41,870 bases of DNA from Lachnospiraceae bacterium (GCA_014804695.1 JAAUZJ010000019.1:45554-87423), one strand, 5' to 3'. Shown: positions 1 to 8,054, counted from the first letter of the stretch. Translations and numbers: made by a program. The notes: a model not told the origin generated them from the sequence alone.

Positions 1-1548
1 CTGTTAGGTTTATATGCATTTAGTGCGGTATTGTCATTGCTTCAGGGGCTGATTATGACAGGGGTGTCACAAAAACTCTGCTTCCGTTTTAGAAAAGAAA
101 TTTCTGAGAAAATAAACCGTATGCCGTTAGAGTATTTTGAATCCAGAACGGTAGGTGAGGTACTGTCACGCATTACCAACGATGTGGATACCCTTGGTAT
201 GAGTCTCAATCAAAGTATAACAACGCTGATTACGTCTATCAGTACATTGGTCGGTGTGTTGATCATGATGTTGAGCATTAGCCCGCTGATGACATTAATA
301 GCACTTGTTATTTTACCTATATCCGGTACGTTGATAAGTGTTGTTGTGAAATTTTCACAGAAATACTTTGTGACACAGCAAACCTATCTTGGAAAAATCA
401 ATGGGCAGGTGGAGGAGACCTACAGCGGTCAAAATATTGTCAAGGCATTTAACAGAGAAGAAGAGGTTTTAAAAGAGTTTGAAGAAACTAATAACGTGCT
501 TTATCAGTCTGCATGGAAGTCGCAGTTCTTATCGGGACTTATGCAGCCTATTATGAATTTTATAGGAAATCTCGGTTATGTTGCAGTTGCGGTCAGCGGT
601 AGTATTTTAGCAATACGGGGTACAATTGAAATTGGTGATATTCAGGCGTTTATCCAGTATGTTAAAAGTTTCACACAGCCCATTACACAGATTGCACAGG
701 TTTCCAATATGCTGCAGTCTACCGCGGCGGCCGCGGAAAGGGTGTTTGAGTTTCTTGAAGAGGCCGAGGAAGACCAGTATGTTGACAATCCGGTACATCT
801 TAAGAATATGGAAGGGCGCGTCAGCTTTGAGCATGTACAATTTGGATACAAACCGGATAAAATCATTATCCATGATTTTAACAGCCAGGTAGAACCCGGG
901 CAGACGGTAGCCATTGTAGGCCCGACAGGAGCGGGTAAAACAACAATGGTGAAGCTGTTAATGCGTTTTTATGATGTAAACAGCGGCAGTATCAAGGTGG
1001 ATGGACATGATGTAAGGAAATTTAACCGAAGTGAGCTTAGGGAAAGCTTTGGTATGGTATTGCAGGATACATGGTTGTTTAAGGGAACGATCATGGAAAA
1101 TATACGTTATGGAAGACTGGATGCAAGTGACGAAGAGGTTATTGAGGCGGCTAAAGCAGCCCATGCCCACAGGTTTATTCAGACGCTTCCGGGCGGCTAT
1201 AATATGGAGCTTAACGAAGATGCCAGCAATGTATCCCAGGGGCAGAAACAGCTTCTTACAATAGCAAGAGCGATTTTAGCCGATAATAAGATTTTGATTT
1301 TGGATGAAGCAACGAGTTCTGTTGATACCAGAACGGAACAGCGTATACAAAAGGCGATGAATAATCTGATGAAGGGCAGAACCAGTTTTGTGATCGCACA
1401 TAGATTATCTACTATCAAAGATGCCGATTTGATTTTGGTAATGAAGGACGGAGATATTATAGAACAGGGAAACCATGAGCAGCTGCTTGAACAGAATGGT
1501 TTTTATGCACAGCTGTACAATTCTCAGTTTGAGGATGTTACGGCATAA
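1..1548 (+). CDS. ABC exporter, TM domain fused to ATPase (5' partial)
   Basis: Membrane half-transporter of the ABC exporter type (MsbA/LmrA/MdlB-like), which couples ATP hydrolysis to export of an unknown substrate. The reading frame is open from the first base, so the true start and the first transmembrane helices lie outside the window. The N-terminal part is an ABC transmembrane type-1 domain. The C-terminal nucleotide-binding domain has Walker A GPTGAGKT (about 919-942), a signature written VSQGQ rather than LSGGQ (1231-1245), Walker B ILILDEA (from 1291) and the H-loop in AHRLST (about 1396-1413). The VSQGQ/LSQGQ form is common in heterodimeric exporters, so a partner half-transporter is likely just upstream; this is inferred. 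No clear terminator follows, and the next gene has its own promoter immediately after the stop codon. Confidence 0.93.
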   Translation: MLGLYAFSAVLSLLQGLIMTGVSQKLCFRFRKEISEKINRMPLEYFESRTVGEVLSRITNDVDTLGMSLNQSITTLITSISTLVGVLIMMLSISPLMTLIALVILPISGTLISVVVKFSQKYFVTQQTYLGKINGQVEETYSGQNIVKAFNREEEVLKEFEETNNVLYQSAWKSQFLSGLMQPIMNFIGNLGYVAVAVSGSILAIRGTIEIGDIQAFIQYVKSFTQPITQIAQVSNMLQSTAAAAERVFEFLEEAEEDQYVDNPVHLKNMEGRVSFEHVQFGYKPDKIIIHDFNSQVEPGQTVAIVGPTGAGKTTMVKLLMRFYDVNSGSIKVDGHDVRKFNRSELRESFGMVLQDTWLFKGTIMENIRYGRLDASDEEVIEAAKAAHAHRFIQTLPGGYNMELNEDASNVSQGQKQLLTIARAILADNKILILDEATSSVDTRTEQRIQKAMNNLMKGRTSFVIAHRLSTIKDADLILVMKDGDIIEQGNHEQLLEQNGFYAQLYNSQFEDVTA

Positions 1549-1550
1549 AG

Positions 1551-1578
1551 TTGACAAAAATATAATTTGCGGTATTAT
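1551..1578 (+). promoter_or_regulatory. Sigma-A promoter of the predicted metal exporter gene
   Basis: TTGACA at 1551-1556 and TATTAT at 1573-1578, separated by 16 bases, begin 2 bases after the ABC transporter stop codon. The site gives the metal exporter its own transcript with a leader of about 55 bases. An inverted repeat, ATTTGCG (1565-1571) and CGCAAAT (1587-1593), straddles the -10 box and is a plausible repressor operator. Confidence 0.7.
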
Positions 1579-1639
1579 GAAGTAGTCGCAAATGCGGTGT
1601 TAACTGTAAATGAAATGTTCTTAGAAAAGAGAGTAGTAT

Positions 1640-2494
1640 ATGTTGGACGTTATTTTTGATACATTGCTGGACTGTGTAAAGTTACTTCCGTTCCTGTTTC
1701 TTACCTATCTGGCAATGGAGTATATTGAGCATAAAGCCGGGGAGCGGATACAGGAAACAATAAAAAAGTCGGGTAAATGCGGACCGTTGATTGGAAGTAT
1801 TCTGGGAGCCTTTCCCCAGTGTGGATTTTCAGCTGCGGCATCTAATTTATATGCCGCAAGGATTATTACATTGGGAACTTTGATATCCATTTATCTGTCA
1901 ACGTCGGATGAAATGCTTCCCATTTTGATTTCTCAGCAGGTTGGCGCAGCTATGATTTGGAAGATATTAGCTTTAAAAGTTCTGATTGGAATGGTTGCGG
2001 GTTTTCTGATAGATATCGTGCGGAATATGTTTCTAAAAAAGGAAAAAGAGGCATTGCAGATAGAACAGTTATGTGAGCATCATCACTGCCATTGCGAGAA
2101 AGGGATTGTAAAATCTGCTTTTCGTCATACCATAGAAATTTTCATATACTTACTTTTGATTACTTTTGTATTAAACATATTTATTGCTCTGATAGGGGAA
2201 GATTTTCTGGCAAATCTCCTTCTTAACAGGCCGGTTATCGGAGAAGTAATAGCGGGATTAGTGGGGCTTATTCCTAATTGTGCGGCTTCTGTTGTAATTA
2301 CCCAGCTCTACCTTAATGGGATTTTGAATGAGGGTGCGATGATGGCTGGGCTTTTAGTGGGTGCGGGAGTTGGGATTTTAGTACTGCTCCGAGTTAACGA
2401 TAGGCCGAAGGAAAATGTACGGATTATTACGCTGCTTTATGTGTTGGGGGTGGCAGCAGGGATTATTGTGGAACTGTTGGGAATTACTTTTTAG
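1640..2494 (+). CDS. Predicted Mn/heavy-metal exporter (ArsP_2/DUF2899-like permease)
   Basis: Polytopic membrane protein of 284 aa resembling the family annotated as putative manganese transporter or 10-TM heavy-metal exporter (PF11449); this is recognised from its motifs, not from a search. It contains two related half-motifs, GAFPQCGFSAA (residues 56-66) and GLIPNCAAS (209-217), each followed by a similar helix with LY and a glycine, which suggests an internal duplication. A cytoplasmic loop between the halves holds CEHHHCHC (145-152), a likely metal-binding cluster. The start follows an AG-rich site (AGAAAAGAGAG). It has its own promoter at 1551-1578 with an operator-like repeat. The substrate metal (Mn, Zn, Cd or As) cannot be decided from sequence alone. 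Confidence 0.75.
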   Translation: MLDVIFDTLLDCVKLLPFLFLTYLAMEYIEHKAGERIQETIKKSGKCGPLIGSILGAFPQCGFSAAASNLYAARIITLGTLISIYLSTSDEMLPILISQQVGAAMIWKILALKVLIGMVAGFLIDIVRNMFLKKEKEALQIEQLCEHHHCHCEKGIVKSAFRHTIEIFIYLLLITFVLNIFIALIGEDFLANLLLNRPVIGEVIAGLVGLIPNCAASVVITQLYLNGILNEGAMMAGLLVGAGVGILVLLRVNDRPKENVRIITLLYVLGVAAGIIVELLGITF

Positions 2495-2535
2495 ATTAAA
2501 AAAGGGCAGTATGAACGTTTTTTCAAAAATACGAT

Positions 2536-2541
2536 TATAAT
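2536..2541 (+). promoter_or_regulatory. Candidate -10 box for the 2630 gene
   Basis: A perfect TATAAT lies at 2536-2541, with only a weak -35 (TGAACG, 18 bases upstream). Transcription from here would include the whole hairpin at 2564-2615. A sigma-28-like alternative (TAAT, 16 bases, GTCGATAA at 2558-2565) is also visible, but it would start inside the hairpin. Confidence 0.4.
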
Positions 2542-2563
2542 ATTGTAACGCACATATGTCGAT

Positions 2564-2615
2564 AAATAGATTAGAGTATAAATGTAATAAAGCATTACAA
2601 TCACCTAATCTATTT
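2564..2615 (+). promoter_or_regulatory. Two-tier 5' leader hairpin next to the ribosome binding site
   Basis: The arms AAATAGATTAG (2564-2574) and CTAATCTATTT (2605-2615) are perfect 11-base complements. Nested inside, TGTAAT (2583-2588) and ATTACA (2594-2599) pair around an AAAGC loop. The structure ends directly against the AAGGAGG ribosome binding site at 2616-2622. It could stabilise the mRNA, control translation, or act at DNA level as a protein-binding palindrome. There is no U-tract, so it is not a terminator. Confidence 0.7.
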
Positions 2616-2629
2616 AAGGAGGCATCTCT

Positions 2630-3241
2630 ATGGGAATCGGCAATATAAACGCAACTAATTTTTATAAGCAACCGACAACAAATCCGGAAGCTCAGAATGC
2701 TGTAAAAAAGAGCTTCACTTTTACAAATGCATCTGATATGGGTAAGGCGCTTGCAACCGGGCAGGTAAAGGTGGACGGCGTATCGATTGATTTGTCGGAA
2801 GAGGCGTTAGAGGCTCTTCGTGAGGCAAGAGAGAAATTTTATGCTGACAGGGATGCCGAGACAGAGCGTTATGTTGCGGAATTTAATAGCTATGTTGCCA
2901 AGCAGCAGAGCGAAGCCGGTCAGGATATGGCAGAGGATATGGCTAAAGCTCTGACGACGGCAAGAAGGATTGCAAATGGTGACATTGTTCCGATGACTGA
3001 TGAGCGTAAGCTGTTAGAATATGACGAGGAGCTCTATAGGATGGCGAAGATGTCTGCGATGTTACATCAGATGGAAGAGCATCGTAAGCATAAGTCGTTA
3101 TATGAGGACGAAGAAGAGAGGGAGTATACGGATCCTGAGGCAGAGACAACGCCTATGCAGAAATATGGTGTAGAGGTGGAAGTTTCATTGGGTGATGTAG
3201 CGGTAGTAGAGAGTATTTCTGAAGGAGAATTAGCAGAATAA
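2630..3241 (+). CDS. Uncharacterised 203-aa acidic helical protein
   Basis: I do not recognise a named domain. The start is well supported: AAGGAGG at 2616-2622, 7 bases before ATG. The protein is soluble, with no signal peptide or membrane segment. The first ~30 residues are Asn/Thr-rich. They are followed by a predicted helical, charge-rich stretch (about 55-165) with many Glu/Ala/Lys and several AEDMA/ALTTA-like patterns, then an acidic linker (DEEEREY) and a short hydrophobic tail. The MGIGNINATNFY opening resembles the N-termini of small clostridial proteins often found in motility regulons, but that is only an impression. The gene stands alone, between a 5' hairpin and a strong terminator, and so forms a monocistronic unit. 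Confidence 0.8.
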   Translation: MGIGNINATNFYKQPTTNPEAQNAVKKSFTFTNASDMGKALATGQVKVDGVSIDLSEEALEALREAREKFYADRDAETERYVAEFNSYVAKQQSEAGQDMAEDMAKALTTARRIANGDIVPMTDERKLLEYDEELYRMAKMSAMLHQMEEHRKHKSLYEDEEEREYTDPEAETTPMQKYGVEVEVSLGDVAVVESISEGELAE

Positions 3242-3289
3242 AGCATAAGTGACGGACAGTATGCGATGAGAACTGCTTTTATGCTAAAC

Positions 3290-3321
3290 AAAGACGTGAG
3301 TGCGAAACTTACGTCTTTTTT
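3290..3321 (+). terminator. Rho-independent terminator of the 2630 gene
   Basis: AAAGACGTGAGT (3290-3301) pairs with ACTTACGTCTTT (3307-3318) with one G-U, around a GCGAA loop, and is followed by T residues to 3321. It ends the transcript of the 203-aa gene and stands back to back with the reverse-strand tRNA terminator. Confidence 0.85.
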
Positions 3322-3342
3322 ATGAAGAATACCTATGCACAG

Positions 3343-3387
3343 AAAAAAGCACCATCCCCAAGGCTCTTACGTCCTCAAAAATGGTAC
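3343..3387 (-). terminator. Terminator of the tRNA-Lys transcript
   Basis: Read on the reverse strand, GUACCAU (3387-3381) pairs with AUGGUGC (3355-3349). The helix extends inward through G-U-rich pairs (UUUUGAGG with CCUUGGGG) and is followed by six U residues (3348-3343). It lies 8 bases after the tRNA end. Confidence 0.75.
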
Positions 3388-3394
3388 TTCCAAG

Positions 3395-3467
3395 TGCGCC
3401 TTCAGGGGCTCGAACCCTGGACACCCTGATTAAGAGTCAGGTGCTCTTCCAGCTGAGCTAAAGGCGC
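3395..3467 (-). tRNA. tRNA-Lys (anticodon CTT)
   Basis: A full cloverleaf of 73 bases on the reverse strand. The acceptor arms are GCGCCTT and AAGGCGC, the D arm is GCTC/GAGC, the anticodon stem is CCTGA/TCAGG around loop CTCTTAA (anticodon CTT, lysine), and the T arm is CAGGG/CCCTG with loop TTCGAGC. The discriminator is A and CCA is not encoded. It is transcribed alone, with a good promoter on the right and a terminator on the left. Confidence 0.96.
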
Positions 3468-3517
3468 ATGTCCTATTATCTTGCGTATAATTAATTCTGT
3501 TTTACAACGCAAGTGTT

Positions 3518-3546
3518 ATTATAGTATAATGTTATTTAGTTTGCAA
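3518..3546 (-). promoter_or_regulatory. Promoter of tRNA-Lys
   Basis: On the reverse strand, TTGCAA (3546-3541) and a perfect TATAAT (3523-3518) are separated by 17 bases. The expected start near 3511 leaves a leader of about 44 bases before the tRNA. Confidence 0.75.
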
Positions 3547-3614
3547 GGGTTTTTTAATAATTTTTTAAAAAAATAAATACAAATTATTAATTTTATGTGA
3601 ATAAGAGGGTAAAA

Positions 3615-4397
3615 ATGGAGAAAAATAGGATATTTGAGAGTCATGCGCACTATGATGATGAGGCATTTGATGAGGATAGGGAAACACTTCTTAAGTCTTT
3701 GCCGGAAAACGGAATAGATGTTGTAATTAATGTAGGAGCGAGTCTGGACAGTTGCAGAACTACCATTGAACTTATGGAGAGGTATCCCTTTATTTATGGG
3801 GCGATAGGAGTTCATCCAAGTGAGACCGCACAGCTGAATGAGGATAGTTTCCGTTGGCTGAGGGAATGTTGTGACATTGATAAAGTAGTATCGGTCGGAG
3901 AAATTGGGCTGGACTATCATTACAGTGAACCGGAGCCTTCTATTCAGAAAAAGTGGTTTGAACGTCAGCTTGAACTGGCTAGAGAAGTAAAACTTCCTGT
4001 AATCATCCATTCAAGAGAGGCTGCAAAAGATACTTTGGATATGATGAAAGCGCTTCGTGCAGGGGATATGGGCGGGGTAATTCACTGTTATTCATATACA
4101 AAGGAGATGGCAAGGGAATACCTGAATATGGACTATTACTTTGGTATTGGCGGAGTTATTACTTTTGCGAATGCTAAGAAGCTTAAAGAAGCGGTTGAAT
4201 ATATTCCGATGGATAAGATTTTATTAGAGACAGACAGCCCGTATCTGACTCCGGAACCTAATCGTGGGAAACGTAATTCATCGCTGAACATTCCTTATAT
4301 TGCCGAAACAATTGCAACTCTGAAAGGAATAAGCTATGAGGAAGTGCTGGCGATTACGCATGAAAACGCAGAGAAACTTTTTCACATAAATGTATAA
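3615..4397 (+). CDS. tatD: TatD family metal-dependent hydrolase
   Basis: TIM-barrel metallo-hydrolase of the TatD family; family members act as 3'-5' DNA exonucleases or on D-aminoacyl-tRNA. Visible metal ligands are H10 and H12 (SHAHYD), E96 (GEIGLDYHY), H132 (IIHSRE), H157 (VIHCYS) and D207 (ETDSPYLTP). I chose ATG 3615 because AAGAGGG lies 5 bases upstream; an in-frame GTG at 3597 has no ribosome binding site. At 260 aa it has the usual family length. The neighbour downstream is rsmA, the conserved Firmicutes order tatD-(rnmV)-rsmA, here without the M5 ribonuclease gene between them. The 42-base gap suggests cotranscription. Confidence 0.93.
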   Translation: MEKNRIFESHAHYDDEAFDEDRETLLKSLPENGIDVVINVGASLDSCRTTIELMERYPFIYGAIGVHPSETAQLNEDSFRWLRECCDIDKVVSVGEIGLDYHYSEPEPSIQKKWFERQLELAREVKLPVIIHSREAAKDTLDMMKALRAGDMGGVIHCYSYTKEMAREYLNMDYYFGIGGVITFANAKKLKEAVEYIPMDKILLETDSPYLTPEPNRGKRNSSLNIPYIAETIATLKGISYEEVLAITHENAEKLFHINV

Positions 4398-4439
4398 ACA
4401 TTTGGCGGCCGTTGTAATGCGGCGGCGGACAGGAAACGT

Positions 4440-5315
4440 ATGGAATCATTAGGAAATGTAAAAAATACAATAGAAATTTTGCAGAAATATAATTTTAATT
4501 TTCAAAAAAAATTCGGACAGAACTTTCTGATCGATAAGAATATTTTGGAAAAAATTGTCGATGCGGCGCAGATTGAAGATACGGACTGTGTATTGGAAAT
4601 CGGGCCGGGCATTGGGACGATGACGCAGTATCTGGCAAGCCGGGCAAGGTCAGTAATTGCCGTTGAGATCGACAAAAATCTAATTCCCATTTTGCAGGAT
4701 ACACTTTCTTCTTATAATAATGTAAAAGTTTTAAATGAAGATATTTTAAAAGTAGATATAAACCGTATAGTGGAAGAGGAAAATGCTGGCAAACCTATAA
4801 AGATAGTTGCAAACCTTCCATATTATATTACTACGCCGATTATCATGCAGCTGTTTGAATCCCATATTGCACTTAAGAGCATAACCGTCATGGTGCAAAA
4901 AGAGGTGGCGGACAGGATGCAGGCTTCTCCGGGGAGCAAGGATTACGGTGCGCTTTCATTGGCGGTTCAATATTATTCTGAGCCCGAGATAATTACCAAG
5001 GTGCCCGCTTCGTGCTTTATGCCAAGACCTAATGTGGATAGTACCGTAATACGCCTTACAAGCCATGAAAATCCGCGCTTGGAACCGGAAGAGGAAGCAT
5101 ATTTATTTGCAGTTATCAGAGCATCTTTTAACCAAAGGAGAAAGACGCTGGTTAATGGGCTTGCCAATGTATCTGATTTAGGGATAAGTAAAGACGACGT
5201 CAAGACGGTTTTAGGACTGATGGGGCTTTCGGAAACTGTGCGTGGAGAAACGTTTGAATTAGAACGGTTTATCGAACTGGCAGGGCGTCTTAAGGCGGTA
5301 TCAAAACTGACGTAA
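4440..5315 (+). CDS. rsmA: 16S rRNA dimethyladenosine transferase RsmA (KsgA)
   Basis: SAM-dependent enzyme that dimethylates two adjacent adenosines in the 3'-terminal helix of 16S rRNA during 30S maturation. Features by residue: GQNFL (26-30), SAM motif I VLEIGPGIGT (51-60), VAVEID-type acidic residue (about 75-78), NLPYY active-site motif (125-129) and a helical C-terminal domain with FNQRRKTL. The 291-aa length is typical. ATG 4440 follows an AGGA site. The 3' end overlaps the opposite-strand glycosyltransferase by 15 bases with no terminator between, so the two transcripts run into each other. The gene marks the conserved left border of the polysaccharide island. Confidence 0.97.
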   Translation: MESLGNVKNTIEILQKYNFNFQKKFGQNFLIDKNILEKIVDAAQIEDTDCVLEIGPGIGTMTQYLASRARSVIAVEIDKNLIPILQDTLSSYNNVKVLNEDILKVDINRIVEEENAGKPIKIVANLPYYITTPIIMQLFESHIALKSITVMVQKEVADRMQASPGSKDYGALSLAVQYYSEPEIITKVPASCFMPRPNVDSTVIRLTSHENPRLEPEEEAYLFAVIRASFNQRRKTLVNGLANVSDLGISKDDVKTVLGLMGLSETVRGETFELERFIELAGRLKAVSKLT

Positions 5316-6089
5316 GACTTTCCATGTCCGTTTCAGTGTAATGACGAGCGGATGCTTAACGCCGTTTTTCTTCAATGCCATATATCCTTCTTTAAATGAA
5401 ACAAGGTAATTACTAAGCCCCGCGTTGCTTGTTCCGCCATAGAACATAGAAATCAATACTTTGGGTACATAGGCAAGTTTATTTTCCTTATCTTTTAAAA
5501 AGCGCACCATAAATTCATAGTCTGCCGCACATCGGTAGCTGATATCATATTCTCCGTATTTTTCATATATTTCACGTTTCAAAAAAAGTGTGGGATGTCC
5601 GGGCATCCATCCTTGCTTTATATTGCCCTGTCCCATATGCCAGCTTCGCACGGTTCTATCACCATCTGCATACCTTAAATCGGCGTGAGCACCTATACAC
5701 CCATCTCCTGCTTTTTCAATTGCTTCCACAAGCATGGTAACGGCATCCTTGTCACAAAGAAAATCATTGCATACCGCAATAATATCTCCGTCACTCATAC
5801 GGTATGCCTTATTCATGGCATCATATAAGCCGCGGTCCGGTTCGGAAACCCATTTCACTTCCAATCCACTTCTTTCTGCAAACTGCTCTATTAAAGCAAC
5901 AGTGCCATCTGTCGAACCCCCGTCCACAATAATTATTTGTAGTTGAGGATAAGTCTGGTTTTGTATACCCTCAAAAGTAATGGGGAGGTTTTCAATCGAA
6001 TTGTAAGTTGTGAGAAGTAGAGAGACTTTGTATGCAGGCAGCGATTTTGACACACTTTTTTCATTTTTCGAATTTAAATAATTGTTCAA
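5301..6089 (-). CDS. Glycosyltransferase family 2
   Basis: Cytoplasmic GT-A fold glycosyltransferase (WcaA-like) expected to add a sugar from a nucleotide donor to a growing glycan. N-terminal nucleotide-binding strands contain LLTTYN and VDGGSTDGT (55-63), then EPDRGLYDAMNKA (83-95), a motif frequent in one GT2 subgroup. The DxD-like site reads CNDFLCD (107-113) rather than the usual SDD, and MPGHPTLF follows later. I chose the TTG at 6089 because AGAGG sits 7 bases upstream; no in-frame ATG is better. The last codons overlap rsmA on the other strand. Donor and acceptor are unknown. It is transcribed away from the neighbouring glycan operon. Confidence 0.88.
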   Translation of the reverse strand: MNNYLNSKNEKSVSKSLPAYKVSLLLTTYNSIENLPITFEGIQNQTYPQLQIIIVDGGSTDGTVALIEQFAERSGLEVKWVSEPDRGLYDAMNKAYRMSDGDIIAVCNDFLCDKDAVTMLVEAIEKAGDGCIGAHADLRYADGDRTVRSWHMGQGNIKQGWMPGHPTLFLKREIYEKYGEYDISYRCAADYEFMVRFLKDKENKLAYVPKVLISMFYGGTSNAGLSNYLVSFKEGYMALKKNGVKHPLVITLKRTWKVLRQF

Positions 6090-6226
6090 TTCTGTACCTC
6101 TTTCTAAAGTCTTGTTGATTCTTTTAAACGCTGCCGTTTTGCTTTATATATATTACCATAGTTCCAATATGCTTTTCAATATAATTAATATTCAGATTCA
6201 AAGGTTCTAGCTAAGAAAAGATTTAT

Positions 6227-6255
6227 TTGTATTTTTTACAGATATACTTTATAAT
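6227..6255 (+). promoter_or_regulatory. Promoter of the forward glycan operon
   Basis: TTGTAT (6227-6232) and TATAAT (6250-6255) with a 17-base spacer, about 95 bases before the methyltransferase start. It lies in the 262-base AT-rich gap between the divergent glycosyltransferase and the forward operon; I see nothing else definite in that gap. Confidence 0.5.
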
Positions 6256-6351
6256 TTGAATAAATATAGGATAATCTAGAGTAAGAATGTCAGATAAACA
6301 ATAAACAGCCGTTAGTAATATTTGGTTATAATTTATGGGAGAGATTGTAAA

Positions 6352-6999
6352 ATGCAGGGTAAAGGTTTGAGTCATAGTTTTGCAAGATATGTGACTAAGC
6401 AAAGGTGGATGTCATATTACTATCAAATAAAAGAATGCGTGGATTCAACAAGTAAAAGTATTCTTGTTATAGGAAAAGGCGACGGAATCGTACCAGTTAT
6501 ATTGAAGCAGGTTTTAGAAAGAGAAAAAGATGCTGCAGAGATAGAGAATACTATTATTGATACTTTTGACTATGATGATAGACTTCATCCTACTTATGTC
6601 GGCGATATAAGGGATTTAAGTCGGATCGTTAAGAAGAAGTATGATTGTGTTATTTGTTGTCAAGTATTAGAGCATCTCCCGTGGGATTGTTTTGAATCAA
6701 TTGTTCAGAATATAAAAAGTATATGCAATTATAAGTTTATTTTATCTTTACCTTTAAATAGGCGCAGTTTTCAAATGAGGTTGGACATTTGCCACCTTAC
6801 CTATAGATTTATAAATATTGTCATAGAAAGAAAATGGGTTAAAAATTTTCCATATAAAGGAGAGCATTACTGGGAAGCAGGAATTAAAGGGCATACCAAA
6901 AAAGATATTTTGTATATAATAAAAAAATATTATGATGTTGAAAATGATTATGTTATACCGGAAAATACGTACCATTGGTTTGTAATTTGTCATGTATAG
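6352..6999 (+). CDS. SAM-dependent methyltransferase (class I-like)
   Basis: A 215-aa Rossmann-type methyltransferase, probably acting on a sugar or lipid-linked glycan given its neighbours. The SAM loop is degenerate: ILVIGKGDGI (37-46) instead of the usual GCGxG. The acidic TFDYDD (71-76) and VICCQVLEHLP (100-110) match post-motif regions of Methyltransf_11/12 proteins. I chose ATG 6352, preceded by GGGAGA; an upstream TTG (6322) has no good site. It is the first gene of a forward operon with two GT2 enzymes and a flippase. The coding sequence is visibly more AT-rich than the flanking housekeeping genes, consistent with acquisition by transfer. The substrate is unknown. Confidence 0.75.
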   Translation: MQGKGLSHSFARYVTKQRWMSYYYQIKECVDSTSKSILVIGKGDGIVPVILKQVLEREKDAAEIENTIIDTFDYDDRLHPTYVGDIRDLSRIVKKKYDCVICCQVLEHLPWDCFESIVQNIKSICNYKFILSLPLNRRSFQMRLDICHLTYRFINIVIERKWVKNFPYKGEHYWEAGIKGHTKKDILYIIKKYYDVENDYVIPENTYHWFVICHV

Positions 7000-7037
7000 A
7001 TTATAGGTGGGATAGAAAAACAGAAGGAGCACGATAT

Positions 7038-8015
7038 ATGTCAAAAGAATATGAAAGAAACTTAAGCATTATCATTCCACATTATAACACTCCGGATTTA
7101 TTACAGAAATTAATTGATTCAATACCTCACATTGAAGATATACAGATTATAGTTGTTGATGACAGAAGTGATATGCATGTAGATAAGCTGGCCGAATTGC
7201 AGGTTAAGTACAAAGACCATGTTGAATTTTACAGGAACGATGATTTACCTAAAGGTGCTGGAACGTGTAGGAATATTGGACTGCGGCATGCGGATGGGAA
7301 ATGGATATTGTTCGCGGATGCGGATGACTTCTTTGTTGATGGAATGTATGAGACCGTAAGTGCCTATTTTGATTCGGAATTTGATGAGATATTTTTCAAA
7401 CCAACTAGTATTTATTTTGACACGAGAGAACTTTCAGACAGGCATATAACATTTGAGAAATATATAAATGACTATCTTGAAAATCCTACAAGAGAAAATA
7501 TCCTAAAATTAAAGATATCTCTTTCAACTCCATGTTCAAAATTGATAAGGCACAAATTAATTCGACATTACAATATATGGTTCGACGAGGTGCTGCATTT
7601 TAACGATATGATGTTTTCTGTAAAAGTCGGTCATTATAGTAAGAAGATTGCAGTTTCGGAAAAGGTAATATATTGTATTGTCAGAACTACAGGTTCTTTG
7701 ACAACGCAGATCGGTTGGGATGCCTATGAAATCAGGCTGTGGGAATATTTAAAGGTGTGCGATTTTCTTAAAAAACACTATTCTTTGAAGGACTTAAAGA
7801 CTATGCATTATACGTGCCTAGGGATGTTGTATAGGGCAGTTAAAAGTCATTATGGAATAAAGAAATATATTCTGATAATAAAGGTATTTTATAAGCATGG
7901 AATACCATTATTCTCATTGGGACAGATAAATATGGATAGTCTGCTGCAGTTAGTAAGAGAAATGAAAGCTAAACGGATGAATTCTAAATATATGGTTAGA
8001 ACATTCTTTTTATAA
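7038..8015 (+). CDS. Glycosyltransferase family 2
   Basis: A GT-A glycosyltransferase of 325 aa. The N-terminus shows LSIIIPHYN (9-17), IIVVDDRSD (37-45), GAGTCRNIGL (73-82) and the metal-binding FADADDFF (92-99). The C-terminal half is less conserved and basic, as in capsule and teichoic-type GT2 enzymes. ATG 7038 has AAGGAG 8 bases upstream; an earlier in-frame start at 6975 would overlap the methyltransferase and has no support. It is the second gene of the forward glycan operon, 38 bases after the first. Donor and acceptor are unknown. Confidence 0.9.
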   Translation: MSKEYERNLSIIIPHYNTPDLLQKLIDSIPHIEDIQIIVVDDRSDMHVDKLAELQVKYKDHVEFYRNDDLPKGAGTCRNIGLRHADGKWILFADADDFFVDGMYETVSAYFDSEFDEIFFKPTSIYFDTRELSDRHITFEKYINDYLENPTRENILKLKISLSTPCSKLIRHKLIRHYNIWFDEVLHFNDMMFSVKVGHYSKKIAVSEKVIYCIVRTTGSLTTQIGWDAYEIRLWEYLKVCDFLKKHYSLKDLKTMHYTCLGMLYRAVKSHYGIKKYILIIKVFYKHGIPLFSLGQINMDSLLQLVREMKAKRMNSKYMVRTFFL

Positions 8016-8054
8016 AAAAGGCATTGTGCATTATATGCCGACAGGAGATAAAAT

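Noticed and set aside
1579..1639. yybP-ykoY (Mn) riboswitch before the metal exporter
   Set aside because: The leader is only about 55 bases and shows no recognisable aptamer core.
2538..2565. Sigma-28 promoter for the 2630 gene
   Set aside because: GTCGATAA is close to consensus, but the -35 is weak (TAAT) and initiation would cut the hairpin; kept only as an alternative.
6975..7037. Longer N-terminus for the GT2 at 7038
   Set aside because: It overlaps the methyltransferase gene and has no ribosome binding site, while ATG 7038 has AAGGAG.
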